64,000 nucleotides of DNA from Oceaniglobus indicus (GTDB taxonomy: Bacteria > Pseudomonadota > Alphaproteobacteria > Rhodobacterales > Rhodobacteraceae). The notes beneath the pieces were generated by a model, which had not been told where the DNA came from, made no database searches, and saw only the letters and a list, made by a program, of their open reading frames with translations. This document shows, piece by piece, positions 46,794 through 55,692 of the stretch (positions are counted from its first letter, which is position 1; each line of letters starts with the position of its first letter). The DNA lies in assembly GCF_002751875.1 (NCBI RefSeq), contig NZ_NMZM01000008.1:62001-126000 (forward strand). Direction: 5' to 3'. Both the position numbers and the translations under genes were made by a program.

Positions 46794-47608
46794 CCTTTTC
46801 GCTCGGCGATTTTTGCCCGGTCCCACAGGGCATCCATTTCGGCCAGGTCCGAGTCGGCCGGCCGGCGTCCGTCCTGTGCCAGCCTGTCCTCTATCCATTT
46901 GAAGCGGCGGGTGAATTTCGCGTTGGTGCCGCGCAGCGCCGTTTCGGGATCGACGCCGAGGTGGCGCGCAAGGTTTACCATCACGAACAGCAGGTCGCCC
47001 ATTTCATCGGTCACCGCCGCCTGTGACATGCTGGCGCGCGCCTCGGTCAGTTCGCGCGCCTCCTCGATCAACTTGTCCAGAACCTGCGCGGTGTCGGGCC
47101 AGTCGAATCCGACCCGCGCCGCGCGCCTTTGTAGCTTTTCCGCCCGCATCAGCGCCGGCAGGCCAAGGGCCACGCCATCCAGCGTGCCGGTTTCGCGGCG
47201 CGCCGCGCGTTCGGTGGCCTTCTGCGCCTCCCAATCGCGGGTCTGCTGTTCGGCGGATTTGCGGTTCGAGGCATCGCCGAAGACATGGGGATGGCGCGCG
47301 ATCATCTTGTCGGTGATCGTCACGGCGATGTCATCGAAATCGAACAAGCCAGCATCCTCGGCCATCTGGCCGTGATAGACCGCCTGGAACAGCAGATCAC
47401 CCAGTTCGGATTTCAGATCGCCCCAATCCTGACGCTCGATCGCATCGGCAACCTCGTGCGCTTCCTCGATGGTATAGGGGGCGATGGTTTCAAAGGTCTG
47501 TTCGACGTCCCAGGGGCATCCGGTCTCGGGATCGCGCAATCGGCGCATGACCTCGCGCAGGCGGGCGATGCCGGGGGGAAAGGTGAAGATCGGATCGGTG
47601 TCGGACAT
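46790..47608 (-). CDS. mazG: Nucleoside triphosphate pyrophosphohydrolase MazG
   Basis: 272 residues with two MazG domains in tandem, the standard length. It hydrolyses NTPs and dNTPs to monophosphates and PPi, cleaning nucleotide pools or lowering ppGpp. The first domain shows the metal-binding EEAHEVADAI and SELGDLLFQAVYHGQMA. The second shows LIEEARELTEARASM and DEMGDLLFVMVNLARHL. The N-terminal MRRLRDPETGCPWDVEQTF is typical. It is monocistronic on the minus strand, and its last codons overlap the upstream region of the iron-binding protein gene. Confidence 0.94.
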   Translation of the reverse strand: MSDTDPIFTFPPGIARLREVMRRLRDPETGCPWDVEQTFETIAPYTIEEAHEVADAIERQDWGDLKSELGDLLFQAVYHGQMAEDAGLFDFDDIAVTITDKMIARHPHVFGDASNRKSAEQQTRDWEAQKATERAARRETGTLDGVALGLPALMRAEKLQRRAARVGFDWPDTAQVLDKLIEEARELTEARASMSQAAVTDEMGDLLFVMVNLARHLGVDPETALRGTNAKFTRRFKWIEDRLAQDGRRPADSDLAEMDALWDRAKIAERKG

Positions 47609-47734
47609 GGCGGCGCCTCGTGTCTGGAACGGGCGGAATATCGGTCAGCGCGGCGATGAAGTCCACCTTGCGCCCTTGCGCTTGTCCGGGGCAGGTGGAA
47701 CGATGCCGCCGAACCACCTGAAGGATACCGCGTC

Positions 47735-48934
47735 ATGCCGGTCATCAACCGCATCGCCGATTACGCCGAGGATATGCGAACCTGGCGCCATTGGCTGCAC
47801 CGGCACCCCGAACTGGGCTTTGCGCTGCACCGGACCGCCGGTTTCGTGGCCGAGAGGTTGCGCGCGTTCGGCGTTGACGAGATTCACGAGGGGATCGCCA
47901 CCACAGGCATCGTCGCCCTCATCAACGGTCGGGGCGAGGGGCCGACCATCGGCTTGCGCGCCGACATGGATGCGTTGCCGATCCAGGAACTCAGCGGCGT
48001 CGATCACGCCAGCGAGACCCCCGGTGTCATGCATGCCTGCGGCCACGACGGCCACACCACGATGCTTCTGGGGGCCGCGCGCTATCTGGCCGAGACGCGC
48101 AATTTCAGCGGTCGCGTCGCGCTGATCTTCCAGCCGGCCGAGGAAGACGGAGCCGGCGGCGACGTGATGGTGAAGGCGGGCATCATGGAGCGTTTCGCCA
48201 TCGCCCGCGTGTTCGGCATGCACAACGCTCCCGAAAATCCCGCGGGCCATTTCGCCGTCGCTCCGGGCCCGGTCATGGCGGGCACGGCGGAATTTCACGT
48301 CACGGTGACGGGCAATGGCGGCCACGGTGCCATGCCGCACACCTGCATTGATCCGATTCCGCCGCTGATCGCCATGGTTCAGGCGTTCGACACCATCGTG
48401 TCACGCTCGAACAAGCCGACCGACGACCTGGTGATCTCGGTCACGCAACTGAACGCGGGCAGTGCCACCAATGTGATTCCCGGTGTGGCGACCTTCGCCG
48501 GCACGGTGCGGGCCTTTGATGCGGGCGTGATCGACATGGTCGAACGCCGCATGGGCGAGGTGGTCGCAGGTGTCGCCGCGGCCTTCGGCGTCGGTGCGGA
48601 TCTGGTTTATGACCGTGGCTATCCGCCCACGATCAACGATCCGGACGCCGCCGCCCTTGCCGCCTTGGTCGCCAGCGACGTGGTGGGCGCCGCACGCGTC
48701 GGCCCCGGCGAGCCGGTCATGGGGGCCGAGGATTTTGCCTATATGCTGGCGGCGCGGCCTGGCGCGTACCTGTTCCTCGGGCAGGGGGACACGCCGTTCT
48801 GTCACCATCCGGCCTATGATTTCAACGATGCGATCGCGCCGGTCGGCGCGTCGTTCTTCGCCCGGCTGGTCGAGGTTGCGCAACCGCGCACCGGGCAGGG
48901 CAGCGGCGCGGACGGGAGCCTCCGGCGGGAGTAG
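47735..48934 (+). CDS. M20 family amidohydrolase (hippurate hydrolase-like)
   Basis: 399 residues, M20D peptidase/amidohydrolase. Metal-binding residues are visible: C102 and H104 in HACGHDGHTTM, E136/E137 in QPAEEDGAGGD, and a C-terminal His in FLGQGDTPFCHHP. The N-terminal WLHRHPELGF is the family mark. Members remove acyl groups from amino acids (hippurate, N-acetyl or IAA conjugates); the substrate here is unknown. AAGGA lies ten bases before the ATG, next to an inverted repeat (CAGGTGG/CCACCTG, 47692-47720). The last codons and the TAG stop lie inside a copy of the interspersed motif, which gives the tail GSLRRE. An agmatinase-type gene follows. Confidence 0.88.
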   Translation: MPVINRIADYAEDMRTWRHWLHRHPELGFALHRTAGFVAERLRAFGVDEIHEGIATTGIVALINGRGEGPTIGLRADMDALPIQELSGVDHASETPGVMHACGHDGHTTMLLGAARYLAETRNFSGRVALIFQPAEEDGAGGDVMVKAGIMERFAIARVFGMHNAPENPAGHFAVAPGPVMAGTAEFHVTVTGNGGHGAMPHTCIDPIPPLIAMVQAFDTIVSRSNKPTDDLVISVTQLNAGSATNVIPGVATFAGTVRAFDAGVIDMVERRMGEVVAGVAAAFGVGADLVYDRGYPPTINDPDAAALAALVASDVVGAARVGPGEPVMGAEDFAYMLAARPGAYLFLGQGDTPFCHHPAYDFNDAIAPVGASFFARLVEVAQPRTGQGSGADGSLRRE

Positions 48935-48950
48935 TTATGGCAAGAAAAAA
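48918..48950 (+). repeat. Interspersed intergenic motif, copy 4
   Basis: GCCTCCGGCGGGAGTA (48918-48933 includes the core) followed by GTTATGGCAAGAAAAAA, one base-change from copies 1 and 2 in the core. It overlaps the 3' end of the M20 gene and supplies its TAG stop at 48932-48934. Confidence 0.75.
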
Positions 48951-48976
48951 CGCAGGTTGCGTGAAAGTGGGGATGC

Positions 48977-49945
48977 GTGGCGCTTGAGGATGCAAAAAAC
49001 GAGGTGGACGGGGCGTTCACCCGCAAGGACCGGCGCGGGCTGTCGTTCGAGAATGCCTTTGGCGGCGCGGTATCGTTCCTGCGGCGGCAGTATTCCAAGG
49101 ATCTGACGGGTGTCGATCTGGCCGTGACGGGCGTGCCGTTCGATCAGGCGGTGACCCATCGCCCCGGTGCGCGGTTCGGCCCCCGGGCGATCCGCGAGGC
49201 GTCGTGTCTGCAACCCTATGATCCGCCCTATGGCTGGGGGTTCGATCCGCTGTCGGAACTGTCGATTGTCGATTATGGCGATGTGGCGTTCGATTACGCC
49301 GATGTCGCGGGGTTTCCCGGTGTGCTGGAGGCACATATCGCCGGAATCCTTGCGGCCGGTGCCGGGACCGTGACCCTGGGGGGCGATCACTTCATCACCT
49401 TGCCGATCCTGCGCGCCCATGCCGCCGTTCACGGCCCGCTGTCGGTGGTGCAGTTCGATGCCCACTCGGACCTTTGGGCCGACGATGACATGGCGCGGAT
49501 CGACCACGGCACGTTCATGTACAAGGCGGTGAAGCTGGGGCTGGTGGATCCCGCACGCTCGGTCCAGATCGGCATCCGCACGGAATGTGACGATTATCTC
49601 GGGATGCACGTGATCGATGCGCCTGCGGTCCATGCCCTGGGCCCGGCGGGCGTGGCCGCGCGGGTGAAGGAAATCGTGGGCGAGGCCAAGACGTATGTGA
49701 CGTTCGACATCGACGGGCTGGACCCGGCGTTCGCACCGGGAACCGGCACGCCGGTCTGGGGTGGGCTGGCAAGCTGGCAGGCCGCGGGCATCCTGCGGGG
49801 GATGGCGGGCATTGACCTGGTCGGCGGCGACGTGGTCGAAGTCGCGCCGTCCTATGACACCACCGGCGCCACCGCGGTCGCCGCGGCCCATGTGGCGATG
49901 GAGTTGATCTGCCTTTATGGCTGGACGCGGCGGCGCGGCCCATGA
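48977..49945 (+). CDS. speB: Agmatinase-type ureohydrolase
   Basis: 322 residues from a GTG start. It belongs to the arginase/agmatinase family with a binuclear manganese site: GGDHFITLP, FDAHSDLW and FDIDGLDPAFAPG hold the metal ligands. The N-terminal part FDQAVTHRPGARFGPRAIRE is typical of agmatinases. The expected reaction is agmatine to putrescine plus urea, but guanidinobutyrase or guanidinopropionase would look the same. No in-frame ATG lies near the expected N-terminus, so GTG at 48977 is used; its ribosome site is weak. It follows the M20 gene by 42 bases that contain the motif copy. Confidence 0.85.
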   Translation: MALEDAKNEVDGAFTRKDRRGLSFENAFGGAVSFLRRQYSKDLTGVDLAVTGVPFDQAVTHRPGARFGPRAIREASCLQPYDPPYGWGFDPLSELSIVDYGDVAFDYADVAGFPGVLEAHIAGILAAGAGTVTLGGDHFITLPILRAHAAVHGPLSVVQFDAHSDLWADDDMARIDHGTFMYKAVKLGLVDPARSVQIGIRTECDDYLGMHVIDAPAVHALGPAGVAARVKEIVGEAKTYVTFDIDGLDPAFAPGTGTPVWGGLASWQAAGILRGMAGIDLVGGDVVEVAPSYDTTGATAVAAAHVAMELICLYGWTRRRGP

Positions 49946-50036
49946 GATCGGCCGGACGTCCAGGAACCGCTGCGGCGCCATGGGGCGGGCAGGGGCGTCG
50001 TCGGCCCGACGGGGGCGATGATGAACGGAGGAGGAG

Positions 50037-50513
50037 ATGCGCGTGACGTTCTGGTTGATCCTTGTCGCAACGCTGATCGCTGTTGTGCTGGCCTATATCC
50101 GGCTTGCGCCCAGTGACCCCGCCCGTTGGCACGTCGATCCGATGATGGCCGAGCGCCCGAGTGGCGACGGCTGGCTGGTGCGCCCCGAGGGGGGGAATGA
50201 ACGGGGCGCCGTGCATGCCTGTTCGCCCGAGACGCTTCTGGATGCGCTGGACAAGATCGCGCTGGCCTATCCGCGCACCCGCCATCTGGCCGGCAGCATG
50301 GCCGAGGGGCAGATCACCTATATCAGCCGCTCGAAGGTGTTCGGCTTTCCCGACTATACGACCGTCACGACGCTGGACGTGGACGGCGGCGCCACACCGG
50401 CGATTTTCGCGCGCCAACGGTTTGGTCAGAAGGACATGGGTGTGAACCGTGCGCGGATCGAGGCTTGGACCTCAAGCTTGAACGCGGTTCCCGAATGTCC
50501 GCCGGTCAGCTGA
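50037..50513 (+). CDS. DUF1499 family protein
   Basis: 158 residues. One N-terminal hydrophobic helix (about 3-22, TFWLILVATLIAVVLAYIRL) serves as signal anchor, so the rest faces the periplasm. The remainder fits DUF1499: a HACSPETLLDALDKIALAYP segment, ITYISRSKVFGFPDY and ARQRFGQKDMGVNRARIEAW. Function is not known. GGAGGAG lies directly before the ATG. It converges with a small exported protein gene after 3 bases. Confidence 0.82.
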   Translation: MRVTFWLILVATLIAVVLAYIRLAPSDPARWHVDPMMAERPSGDGWLVRPEGGNERGAVHACSPETLLDALDKIALAYPRTRHLAGSMAEGQITYISRSKVFGFPDYTTVTTLDVDGGATPAIFARQRFGQKDMGVNRARIEAWTSSLNAVPECPPVS

Positions 50514-50516
50514 GCC

Positions 50517-50810
50517 TTACCCGGCGAAGGGGCGCGAAACCGGGCGGTCGATCAACACCGACACCGGACAGCCGTCGCGGATCTTGCGCCACATGACGTT
50601 GTTCTGCGACATCTCGCAGCGTCCCATCCAGATCTGGCACGAGCTTGCGACGATACATATCACCGCGCCCAGTTCATGGCGCGCGCCGGTCTTGTCGGTG
50701 CAATACAGTTCGATCGGTTTCAGCGGCGGCGCGAGCGGTTTGGCGTCTTCGGCGCCAAGTGGCGTGCAAAGACCGCAAAGCACGACAGCGATGGCGCCGG
50801 GGCTTTTCAT
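50517..50810 (-). CDS. Small exported cysteine-rich protein, function unknown
   Basis: 97 residues. Residues 1-20 look like a Sec signal peptide (KSPGAIAVVLCGLCTPLGA). The mature part carries five cysteines in about 60 residues (IELYC, VIC, SSC, GRC and DGC), suggesting disulfide bonds in the periplasm. I do not recognise a family; HELGAVICIVASSCQIWMGR is the most distinctive stretch. The stop is 3 bases from that of the DUF1499 gene on the other strand. Between it and prfA are about 60 bases with divergent start regions. Confidence 0.7.
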   Translation of the reverse strand: MKSPGAIAVVLCGLCTPLGAEDAKPLAPPLKPIELYCTDKTGARHELGAVICIVASSCQIWMGRCEMSQNNVMWRKIRDGCPVSVLIDRPVSRPFAG

Positions 50811-50871
50811 CGGGGCAGTTTACCACGATGTAACACCTTGACCAAAGACAATTCATGAAGGACAGAGCGGC

Positions 50872-51924
50872 ATGGTGCCCTTGGACAGACTCGCGCAGAT
50901 CACGGAACGGTTCGAGTATCTCGAAGCGGCCATGGCGCAGGGCAACGGCGATCTTGCCGCGTTGGGCCGTGAATACGCCGAACTGCGTCCCGTCGTCACC
51001 CAGATCGCCGCCTATCGCGAGGTTCTGGACGAAGTCACCCAGACCGAGGCGATGCTGGCCGATCCCGAAATGCGCGCCCTGGCCGAAGACGAACTGCCGG
51101 TCCTGCGGGCGCGCCGGAGCGATCTGGAGGAAAGCCTCCGGCTGGCCCTGTTGCCGAAGGACGCCGCCGACGCAAGGCCTGCGATCCTGGAAATCCGTCC
51201 CGGCACCGGCGGCGAGGAAGCCGCCCTGTTCGCGGCCGATCTGCTGCGGATGTATCAGCGATTTGCCGAAACGCGGGGCTGGCGGTTCGAGATCGTCGAG
51301 GAACAGCAGACCGAGTTGGGCGGCATCAAGGAGGTTGTGGTCAACATCCAGGGGTCCGGTGTCTTTGCGCAGATGAAGTTCGAATCCGGCGTTCACCGTG
51401 TCCAGCGCGTGCCGTCGACCGAATCGGGGGGGCGGATCCATACGTCTGCCGCCACCGTCGCCGTTTTACCCGAGGCACAGGAGGTCGATATCGCGATTGA
51501 TCCCGGTGACATCCGGATCGACACCATGCGCGCCAGCGGGGCGGGCGGCCAGCACGTCAACACCACCGATTCCGCTGTGCGGATCACCCATATCTCCACC
51601 GGCATCGTCGTCACCAGTGCCGAGAAATCCCAGCATCGCAACCGCGAGATCGCGATGCAGGTGCTGCGCGCGCGCCTGTTAGACGCCGAACGCAATCGCG
51701 TGGATGGCGAACGGTCGGCCGACCGGCGCGCCCAAGTGGGCAGCGGCGATCGCAGCGAACGCATCCGCACCTATAATTTTCCGCAGGGCCGGATGACCGA
51801 TCATCGCATCAACCTTACGCTGTATAAGCTCGATCAGGTCATGCAGGGCGATCTGGGCGATATCATCGACGCGCTTGCCGCCGACGATCAGGCCCGCCGC
51901 CTGGCCGAGTTCGAGCATGCCTGA
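50872..51924 (+). CDS. prfA: Peptide chain release factor 1
   Basis: 350 residues, usual for RF1. It recognises UAA and UAG and triggers peptide release. GGQ is at 225-227 in [15 protein letters not shown]. The codon-recognition tripeptide is P-S-T in [19 protein letters not shown], where P-A-T or P-V-T is more common. The C-terminal [18 protein letters not shown] is typical. ATG 50872 is preceded by GGACAGAG. The last 8 bases overlap prmC, whose product methylates the GGQ glutamine, the common arrangement. Confidence 0.96.
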   Translation: MVPLDRLAQITERFEYLEAAMAQGNGDLAALGREYAELRPVVTQIAAYREVLDEVTQTEAMLADPEMRALAEDELPVLRARRSDLEESLRLALLPKDAADARPAILEIRPGTGGEEAALFAADLLRMYQRFAETRGWRFEIVEEQQTELGGIKEVVVNIQGSGVFAQMKFESGVHRVQRVPSTESGGRIHTSAATVAVLPEAQEVDIAIDPGDIRIDTMRASGAGGQHVNTTDSAVRITHISTGIVVTSAEKSQHRNREIAMQVLRARLLDAERNRVDGERSADRRAQVGSGDRSERIRTYNFPQGRMTDHRINLTLYKLDQVMQGDLGDIIDALAADDQARRLAEFEHA

Positions 51925-52780
51925 CACCGGCGCGGATCTGCTTCGCGCTGCGGTTCGCGCGTTGCGTGACGCGGGCGTGCCCGATCCGGCGGGCGATGCG
52001 CGCCATCTGCTGGCGGCCGCGCTGGGCGTCGGGCGCGATCGCCTGACCCTTGTTCTGCCCGACCCTGTTGCGCCGGAGATGGCCGCCCGGTTGGGCGATT
52101 TCGTGGCCCAGCGGTGTGCGCGGCGTCCGGTCTCGCGCATCATCGGGCGGCGGGCCTTCTTCGGTCATGATTTCATCGTCACGCCCGATGTTCTCGACCC
52201 GCGGCCCGACACCGAAACCCTGATCGAACTGGCGCTTCTGGCGCCCTTTGCGAATGTCCTCGATCTTGGCACGGGCAGCGGCTGCATCCTGATCGCCCTG
52301 TTGGCGGCCCGGCCCGATGCGCGCGGTGTCGGAACCGATCTCAGCGAGGCCGCACTGGACGTTGCCCGCCGCAACGCGGACGCCATCGGCGTGGCCCGGC
52401 GGGCCGAATTCCGGGTGTCCGACTGGTTCGCCGGGGTGTCGAGACGGTTCGATCTGATCGTGTCGAACCCGCCCTATATCGCGGCGGGCGAACTGGACGC
52501 GCTCGCGCCGGAAGTGCGCGAACACGACCCTGCCATGGCGCTCAGCGATGGCGCCGATGGACTTGGGGCCTATCGCGCGATCTGTCGCGATGCCGCCGCG
52601 CATCTGCGCGGCGGCGGGCGACTGCTGGTCGAAATCGGCCCTACCCAGGGCGACGCCGTGGCAGCATTGTTCAACGGCGCCGGATTCGGCGACATCCGCA
52701 TCCATCCCGATATCGATGGCCGCGCGCGGGTCGTTTCGGGCGTGAAGCCCCCATTCGACCGGCATTTACCGGCGGAATAA
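51917..52780 (+). CDS. prmC: Release factor glutamine methyltransferase PrmC
   Basis: 287 residues. It methylates the glutamine of the GGQ motif in release factors using S-adenosylmethionine. The SAM loop [15 protein letters not shown] and the catalytic NPPY (184-187, in [13 protein letters not shown]) are clear. The N-terminal helical domain that docks the release factor contains [22 protein letters not shown] 51917 overlaps the prfA stop by 8 bases, which decides the start; the frame is open further up inside prfA. Confidence 0.95.
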   Translation: MPDTGADLLRAAVRALRDAGVPDPAGDARHLLAAALGVGRDRLTLVLPDPVAPEMAARLGDFVAQRCARRPVSRIIGRRAFFGHDFIVTPDVLDPRPDTETLIELALLAPFANVLDLGTGSGCILIALLAARPDARGVGTDLSEAALDVARRNADAIGVARRAEFRVSDWFAGVSRRFDLIVSNPPYIAAGELDALAPEVREHDPAMALSDGADGLGAYRAICRDAAAHLRGGGRLLVEIGPTQGDAVAALFNGAGFGDIRIHPDIDGRARVVSGVKPPFDRHLPAE

Positions 52781-52980
52781 CGCCGTTGTTGCGTGATTTT
52801 CTCTTGTAATGCGGTCGGGCCCATGTTTTTAAGGGCTTGCGAAGGCCGGGATGCAGGCCGCGTCCCCTTTGCCCATTGCCCTTAATTCCGCTCACCCTTC
52901 GGCCACCTGCCGGTGGTTCACGTTTCCAGGCTTCGGTGAGTGACCTGAATAATCAAAGACAAGGCTGGATTGAAAATATA

Positions 52981-53739
52981 ATGAGATCGTCCAAGTCCCG
53001 TTCGCGGTCCAAATCGAACCGCGGCAACAACAACAGCAATCGTTCGTCGGTCAACATCGTCAACCGGGTCTTTGACAGCTCAGGCCCCGAAGGCAAGGTG
53101 CGCGGAACGCCACAGCAGATTATCGACAAGTACAATCAGCTGGCGCGCGACGCACAATTGTCGAACGATCGCGTGGCGGCCGAAAATTTCATGCAGCATT
53201 CCGAACATTACACCCGCCTTCTGGGCGATGCGCAGCGCGAGATCGACGCGCGCCGCGAACAGGAACAGCAGGCACAGCGCGACCGCCAGCAGAACCAGAA
53301 CCCCAACCAGGGCCAGAACAATCCCTCGCAAGGCGGCGGGCAACAGTCGAACCAGAACAATACCGGCGGCGGCGGGCGCGACGATCGCCAGCCCGACCCC
53401 GCGCAATCGGAACAGCCGCGCAGCGACGCCGGTCAGGGTGACAAGCGCGACAAATCCGACGCTCCCGATGCGGCGCCCCAGGGCCAGGACGACGCTGGCG
53501 AACCGCGCAAGCCGAAACCGCGCCGGACCCGCACGCCCAAGCCCACGCGCAACGACGACGTGATCGATGTGACCCCCGAATCGGACGGCGACAGCGGTCT
53601 GGTCGATACCCCCGAAAGCAAACCCGCGCCCAAGCCGCGCCGCAGCCGCGCCAAGCCCAAACCGGCAAGCGATGACGGCAACGGTGATTCGAACGGCGGT
53701 AGCACCGGATCCGGCGGCGCCCCCGAGGCGGCCGAATAA
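52981..53739 (+). CDS. DUF4167 domain protein
   Basis: 252 residues. The N-terminal ~90 residues are the conserved DUF4167 domain: a Ser/Arg/Lys/Asn-rich start (RSSKSRSRSKSNRGNNN), then NRVFDSSGPEGKVRGTPQQI and AENFMQHSEHYTRLL. The remaining ~160 residues are low-complexity and charged, first Gln/Asn-rich and then Pro/Lys/Arg/Asp-rich, and presumably disordered. The family is known in alphaproteobacteria, where the gene commonly follows prmC; function is not established, and a nucleic-acid or ribosome link is a guess from composition. The ATG at 52981 gives the family's usual start, though a GTG 17 codons upstream is open. The 200 bases before it show nothing certain. Confidence 0.85.
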   Translation: MRSSKSRSRSKSNRGNNNSNRSSVNIVNRVFDSSGPEGKVRGTPQQIIDKYNQLARDAQLSNDRVAAENFMQHSEHYTRLLGDAQREIDARREQEQQAQRDRQQNQNPNQGQNNPSQGGGQQSNQNNTGGGGRDDRQPDPAQSEQPRSDAGQGDKRDKSDAPDAAPQGQDDAGEPRKPKPRRTRTPKPTRNDDVIDVTPESDGDSGLVDTPESKPAPKPRRSRAKPKPASDDGNGDSNGGSTGSGGAPEAAE

Positions 53740-53741
53740 AA

Positions 53742-53807
53742 ACGCCGCCCGCCGGCTGCCTTGCCGGTCCACGCGCCACCCCGGCGCGTGGTGCGCGTTG
53801 CGGCGGC
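53742..53807. terminator. Hairpin region between the DUF4167 gene and rsmA
   Basis: CCACGCGCC (53769-53777) and GGCGCGTGG (53783-53791) make a perfect 9-bp stem, with an outer GCCGCC/GGCGGC pairing (53744-53749 with 53802-53807). The A-run just left of it reads as a U-run for the minus-strand rsmA transcript. It fills the space between the convergent stops. Confidence 0.65.
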
Positions 53808-54653
53808 TTACGCGTCCTCGGCCAGGCTCCGCGCCAAGGCGCAGAACGCCTCCAGCGACACCTGTTCGGCCCGTTCCGTCGGCGCAATACCGGCGCGCGT
53901 CAGATGCGCCTCGATATCCGGCGACACGCCCTTCAGGGCCGAGCGCAGCATCTTGCGCCGCTGGTTGAACGCCGCCGCTACCACCCGTTGCAGGACCTTG
54001 GCATCGGCGGGGAACCGCGGTGTTTCCAACCGCGTGAAATGCACCACTGCCGAATGCACCTTGGGTGGCGGGCTGAACGCCTCGGGCGGCAGCGACATCA
54101 CGATGCGTGGCGTCGCGCGCCACTGGCTGAGGATCGCCAGCCGCCCATAGGCCTTGCCGCCCGGCTGGGCGACGATCCGTTCCGCCACCTCGCGTTGGAA
54201 CATCAACGTCAGGCTGTCCCAGAACGGCGGCCAGACGGCCGGCGTCAGCCACCGCACCAGAAGCTCGGTTCCCACGTTATAGGGCAGGTTGGCGACGATG
54301 CGGATCGGCGCGCTCAGCCGTGCGGCGGCGTCGATCTCCAGCGCATCCCCCTGCATGACCTCAAGGCGACCATCCGACACGGCCGCGATCTCGGCCAGTG
54401 CGGGCAGGCAGCGGGGGTCCTTCTCCACCGCCAGAACGCGGCGGGCGCCCTGCAACAGCAAGCCGCGCGTCAGGCCGCCGGGGCCGGGCCCGACTTCCAG
54501 AACGTCGCAACCGGTCAGATCGCCGGCCTGTCGCGCGATCTTCTCGGTCAGGTTCATGTCCAGCAGGAAATTCTGCCCCAGCGATTTCTTCGCGGCCAAC
54601 CCGTGCGCGTCGATCACCCGGGCCAGCGACGGCAGATCCGACAGACCGCTCAT
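53808..54653 (-). CDS. rsmA: 16S rRNA (adenine1518/1519-N6)-dimethyltransferase
   Basis: 281 residues, usual RsmA/KsgA length. It dimethylates two adjacent adenosines near the 3' end of 16S rRNA with SAM. The N-terminal [11 protein letters not shown], the SAM loop [15 protein letters not shown] and the catalytic [11 protein letters not shown] are visible. The C-terminal helical domain contains [14 protein letters not shown]. The ATG at 54653 gives [19 protein letters not shown]; sequence upstream is the degraded motif copy and is not conserved protein. Last gene of the minus-strand block starting at lptF. Confidence 0.95.
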   Translation of the reverse strand: MSGLSDLPSLARVIDAHGLAAKKSLGQNFLLDMNLTEKIARQAGDLTGCDVLEVGPGPGGLTRGLLLQGARRVLAVEKDPRCLPALAEIAAVSDGRLEVMQGDALEIDAAARLSAPIRIVANLPYNVGTELLVRWLTPAVWPPFWDSLTLMFQREVAERIVAQPGGKAYGRLAILSQWRATPRIVMSLPPEAFSPPPKVHSAVVHFTRLETPRFPADAKVLQRVVAAAFNQRRKMLRSALKGVSPDIEAHLTRAGIAPTERAEQVSLEAFCALARSLAEDA

Positions 54654-54654
54654 C

Positions 54655-54678
54655 GGCTTTTTCTTGCTGAAAATACTC
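54655..54678 (-). repeat. Interspersed intergenic motif, copy 5 (partial)
   Basis: Plus-strand GGCTTTTTCTTGCTGAAAATACTC keeps the tail and the ATACTC end of the motif but has lost the CCGCCGGAGGC half. It stands directly before the rsmA start on the minus strand, so its AAGAAAAAG could act as the ribosome site. Confidence 0.5.
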
Positions 54679-54696
54679 GATTGCACCACCGCAGCA

Positions 54697-55692
54697 TCAC
54701 GCGCCGACGCTCCGGCCATGGCCCAGCCGGGCGGCCATCGTCAGCGCCTCGATCAGCGATGACGGATCGGCGCGGCCCTGACCGGCGATGTCATAGGCGG
54801 TGCCGTGATCGGGCGATGTGCGGATGAACGGCAGGCCCAGCGTCACGTTGACGCCGCGCGCGAAGTCCAGCGTCTTGATCGGCACCAGGGCCTGGTCGTG
54901 ATACATGCAGACGGCCACGTCGTATCTCGCCCGGGCGGCGGGATGGAACATCGTGTCCGCGGGCAGGGGGCCGGCGATGTCGTACCCCTCGGCCTTCAGG
55001 CCCGCAAGGACCGGCGCGATCATCGCGATCTCCTCGCTGCCCATGGCACCGCCTTCGCCGGCATGAGGGTTCAGGCCGGCAACGGCGATACGTGGCGCCG
55101 CGATGCCGAAATCGCGCTGCAACGCACGATGGGTGATCCTGAGCGTATCGGACAGCAGGTCTGGCGTCAGCGCGGCAGGCACCTCGGCAATCGCAATGTG
55201 AATGGTCACCGGCACCACGCGCAGCGCGTCGCAGGCCAGCATCATCACCACCCGGTCGACCCCGGCCAAAGCGGCCAGAAACTCGGTATGGCCGGGAAAG
55301 GCGAAACCGGCGCCGTCCTTCAGCGCCTTCTTGTGGATCGGATTGGTGCAGAGCGCGGCGGCATGGCCCCCCTGCACAAGCGCGACCCCACGTTCGATGG
55401 CACGGATCACCCCTGCGGCGTTCGCGGGATCGGGATCGCCGGGCCGGGCCGGGGCTGCGAACACCTCGGGCAGCACGGGCAGCCCGTGGCGCACGGCATC
55501 CTGCGTTTCGGACGCATCGGCAATTTCCGCGATCGGGCAGTCGCGGGGCAGGTGGGACGGATCGCCGATCAGGAAGAACGGCAGATCCGCGCCCAAATGA
55601 CGCCATGCCGCGGCGGCGATTTCCGGCCCGACCCCCGAAGGATCGCCGCAACTCAGCGCGACCGGCGGGATGGCTGGCGCAGGTGTGCTCAT
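54697..55692 (-). CDS. pdxA: 4-hydroxythreonine-4-phosphate dehydrogenase PdxA
   Basis: 331 residues, normal length. It oxidises 4-phosphohydroxy-L-threonine with NAD(P)+ in pyridoxal phosphate synthesis. Family marks are [17 protein letters not shown] at the start, [11 protein letters not shown] with a metal-binding His, [14 protein letters not shown] with another, and [14 protein letters not shown] near the end. The ATG overlaps the surA stop as ATGA. It belongs to the conserved run lptD-surA-pdxA-rsmA. Confidence 0.95.
   Translation of the reverse strand: MSTPAPAIPPVALSCGDPSGVGPEIAAAAWRHLGADLPFFLIGDPSHLPRDCPIAEIADASETQDAVRHGLPVLPEVFAAPARPGDPDPANAAGVIRAIERGVALVQGGHAAALCTNPIHKKALKDGAGFAFPGHTEFLAALAGVDRVVMMLACDALRVVPVTIHIAIAEVPAALTPDLLSDTLRITHRALQRDFGIAAPRIAVAGLNPHAGEGGAMGSEEIAMIAPVLAGLKAEGYDIAGPLPADTMFHPAARARYDVAVCMYHDQALVPIKTLDFARGVNVTLGLPFIRTSPDHGTAYDIAGQGRADPSSLIEALTMAARLGHGRSVGA

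Noticed and set aside
52823-52885. A 20-codon frame with ATG before the DUF4167 gene
   Set aside because: No ribosome site, no conserved look, ends without relation to the next gene.
53080-54252. A 390-codon open frame opposite the DUF4167 gene and rsmA
   Set aside because: Its Ala/Val/Leu/Gly-rich sequence mirrors the low-complexity tail of the DUF4167 gene read backwards; no ribosome site.
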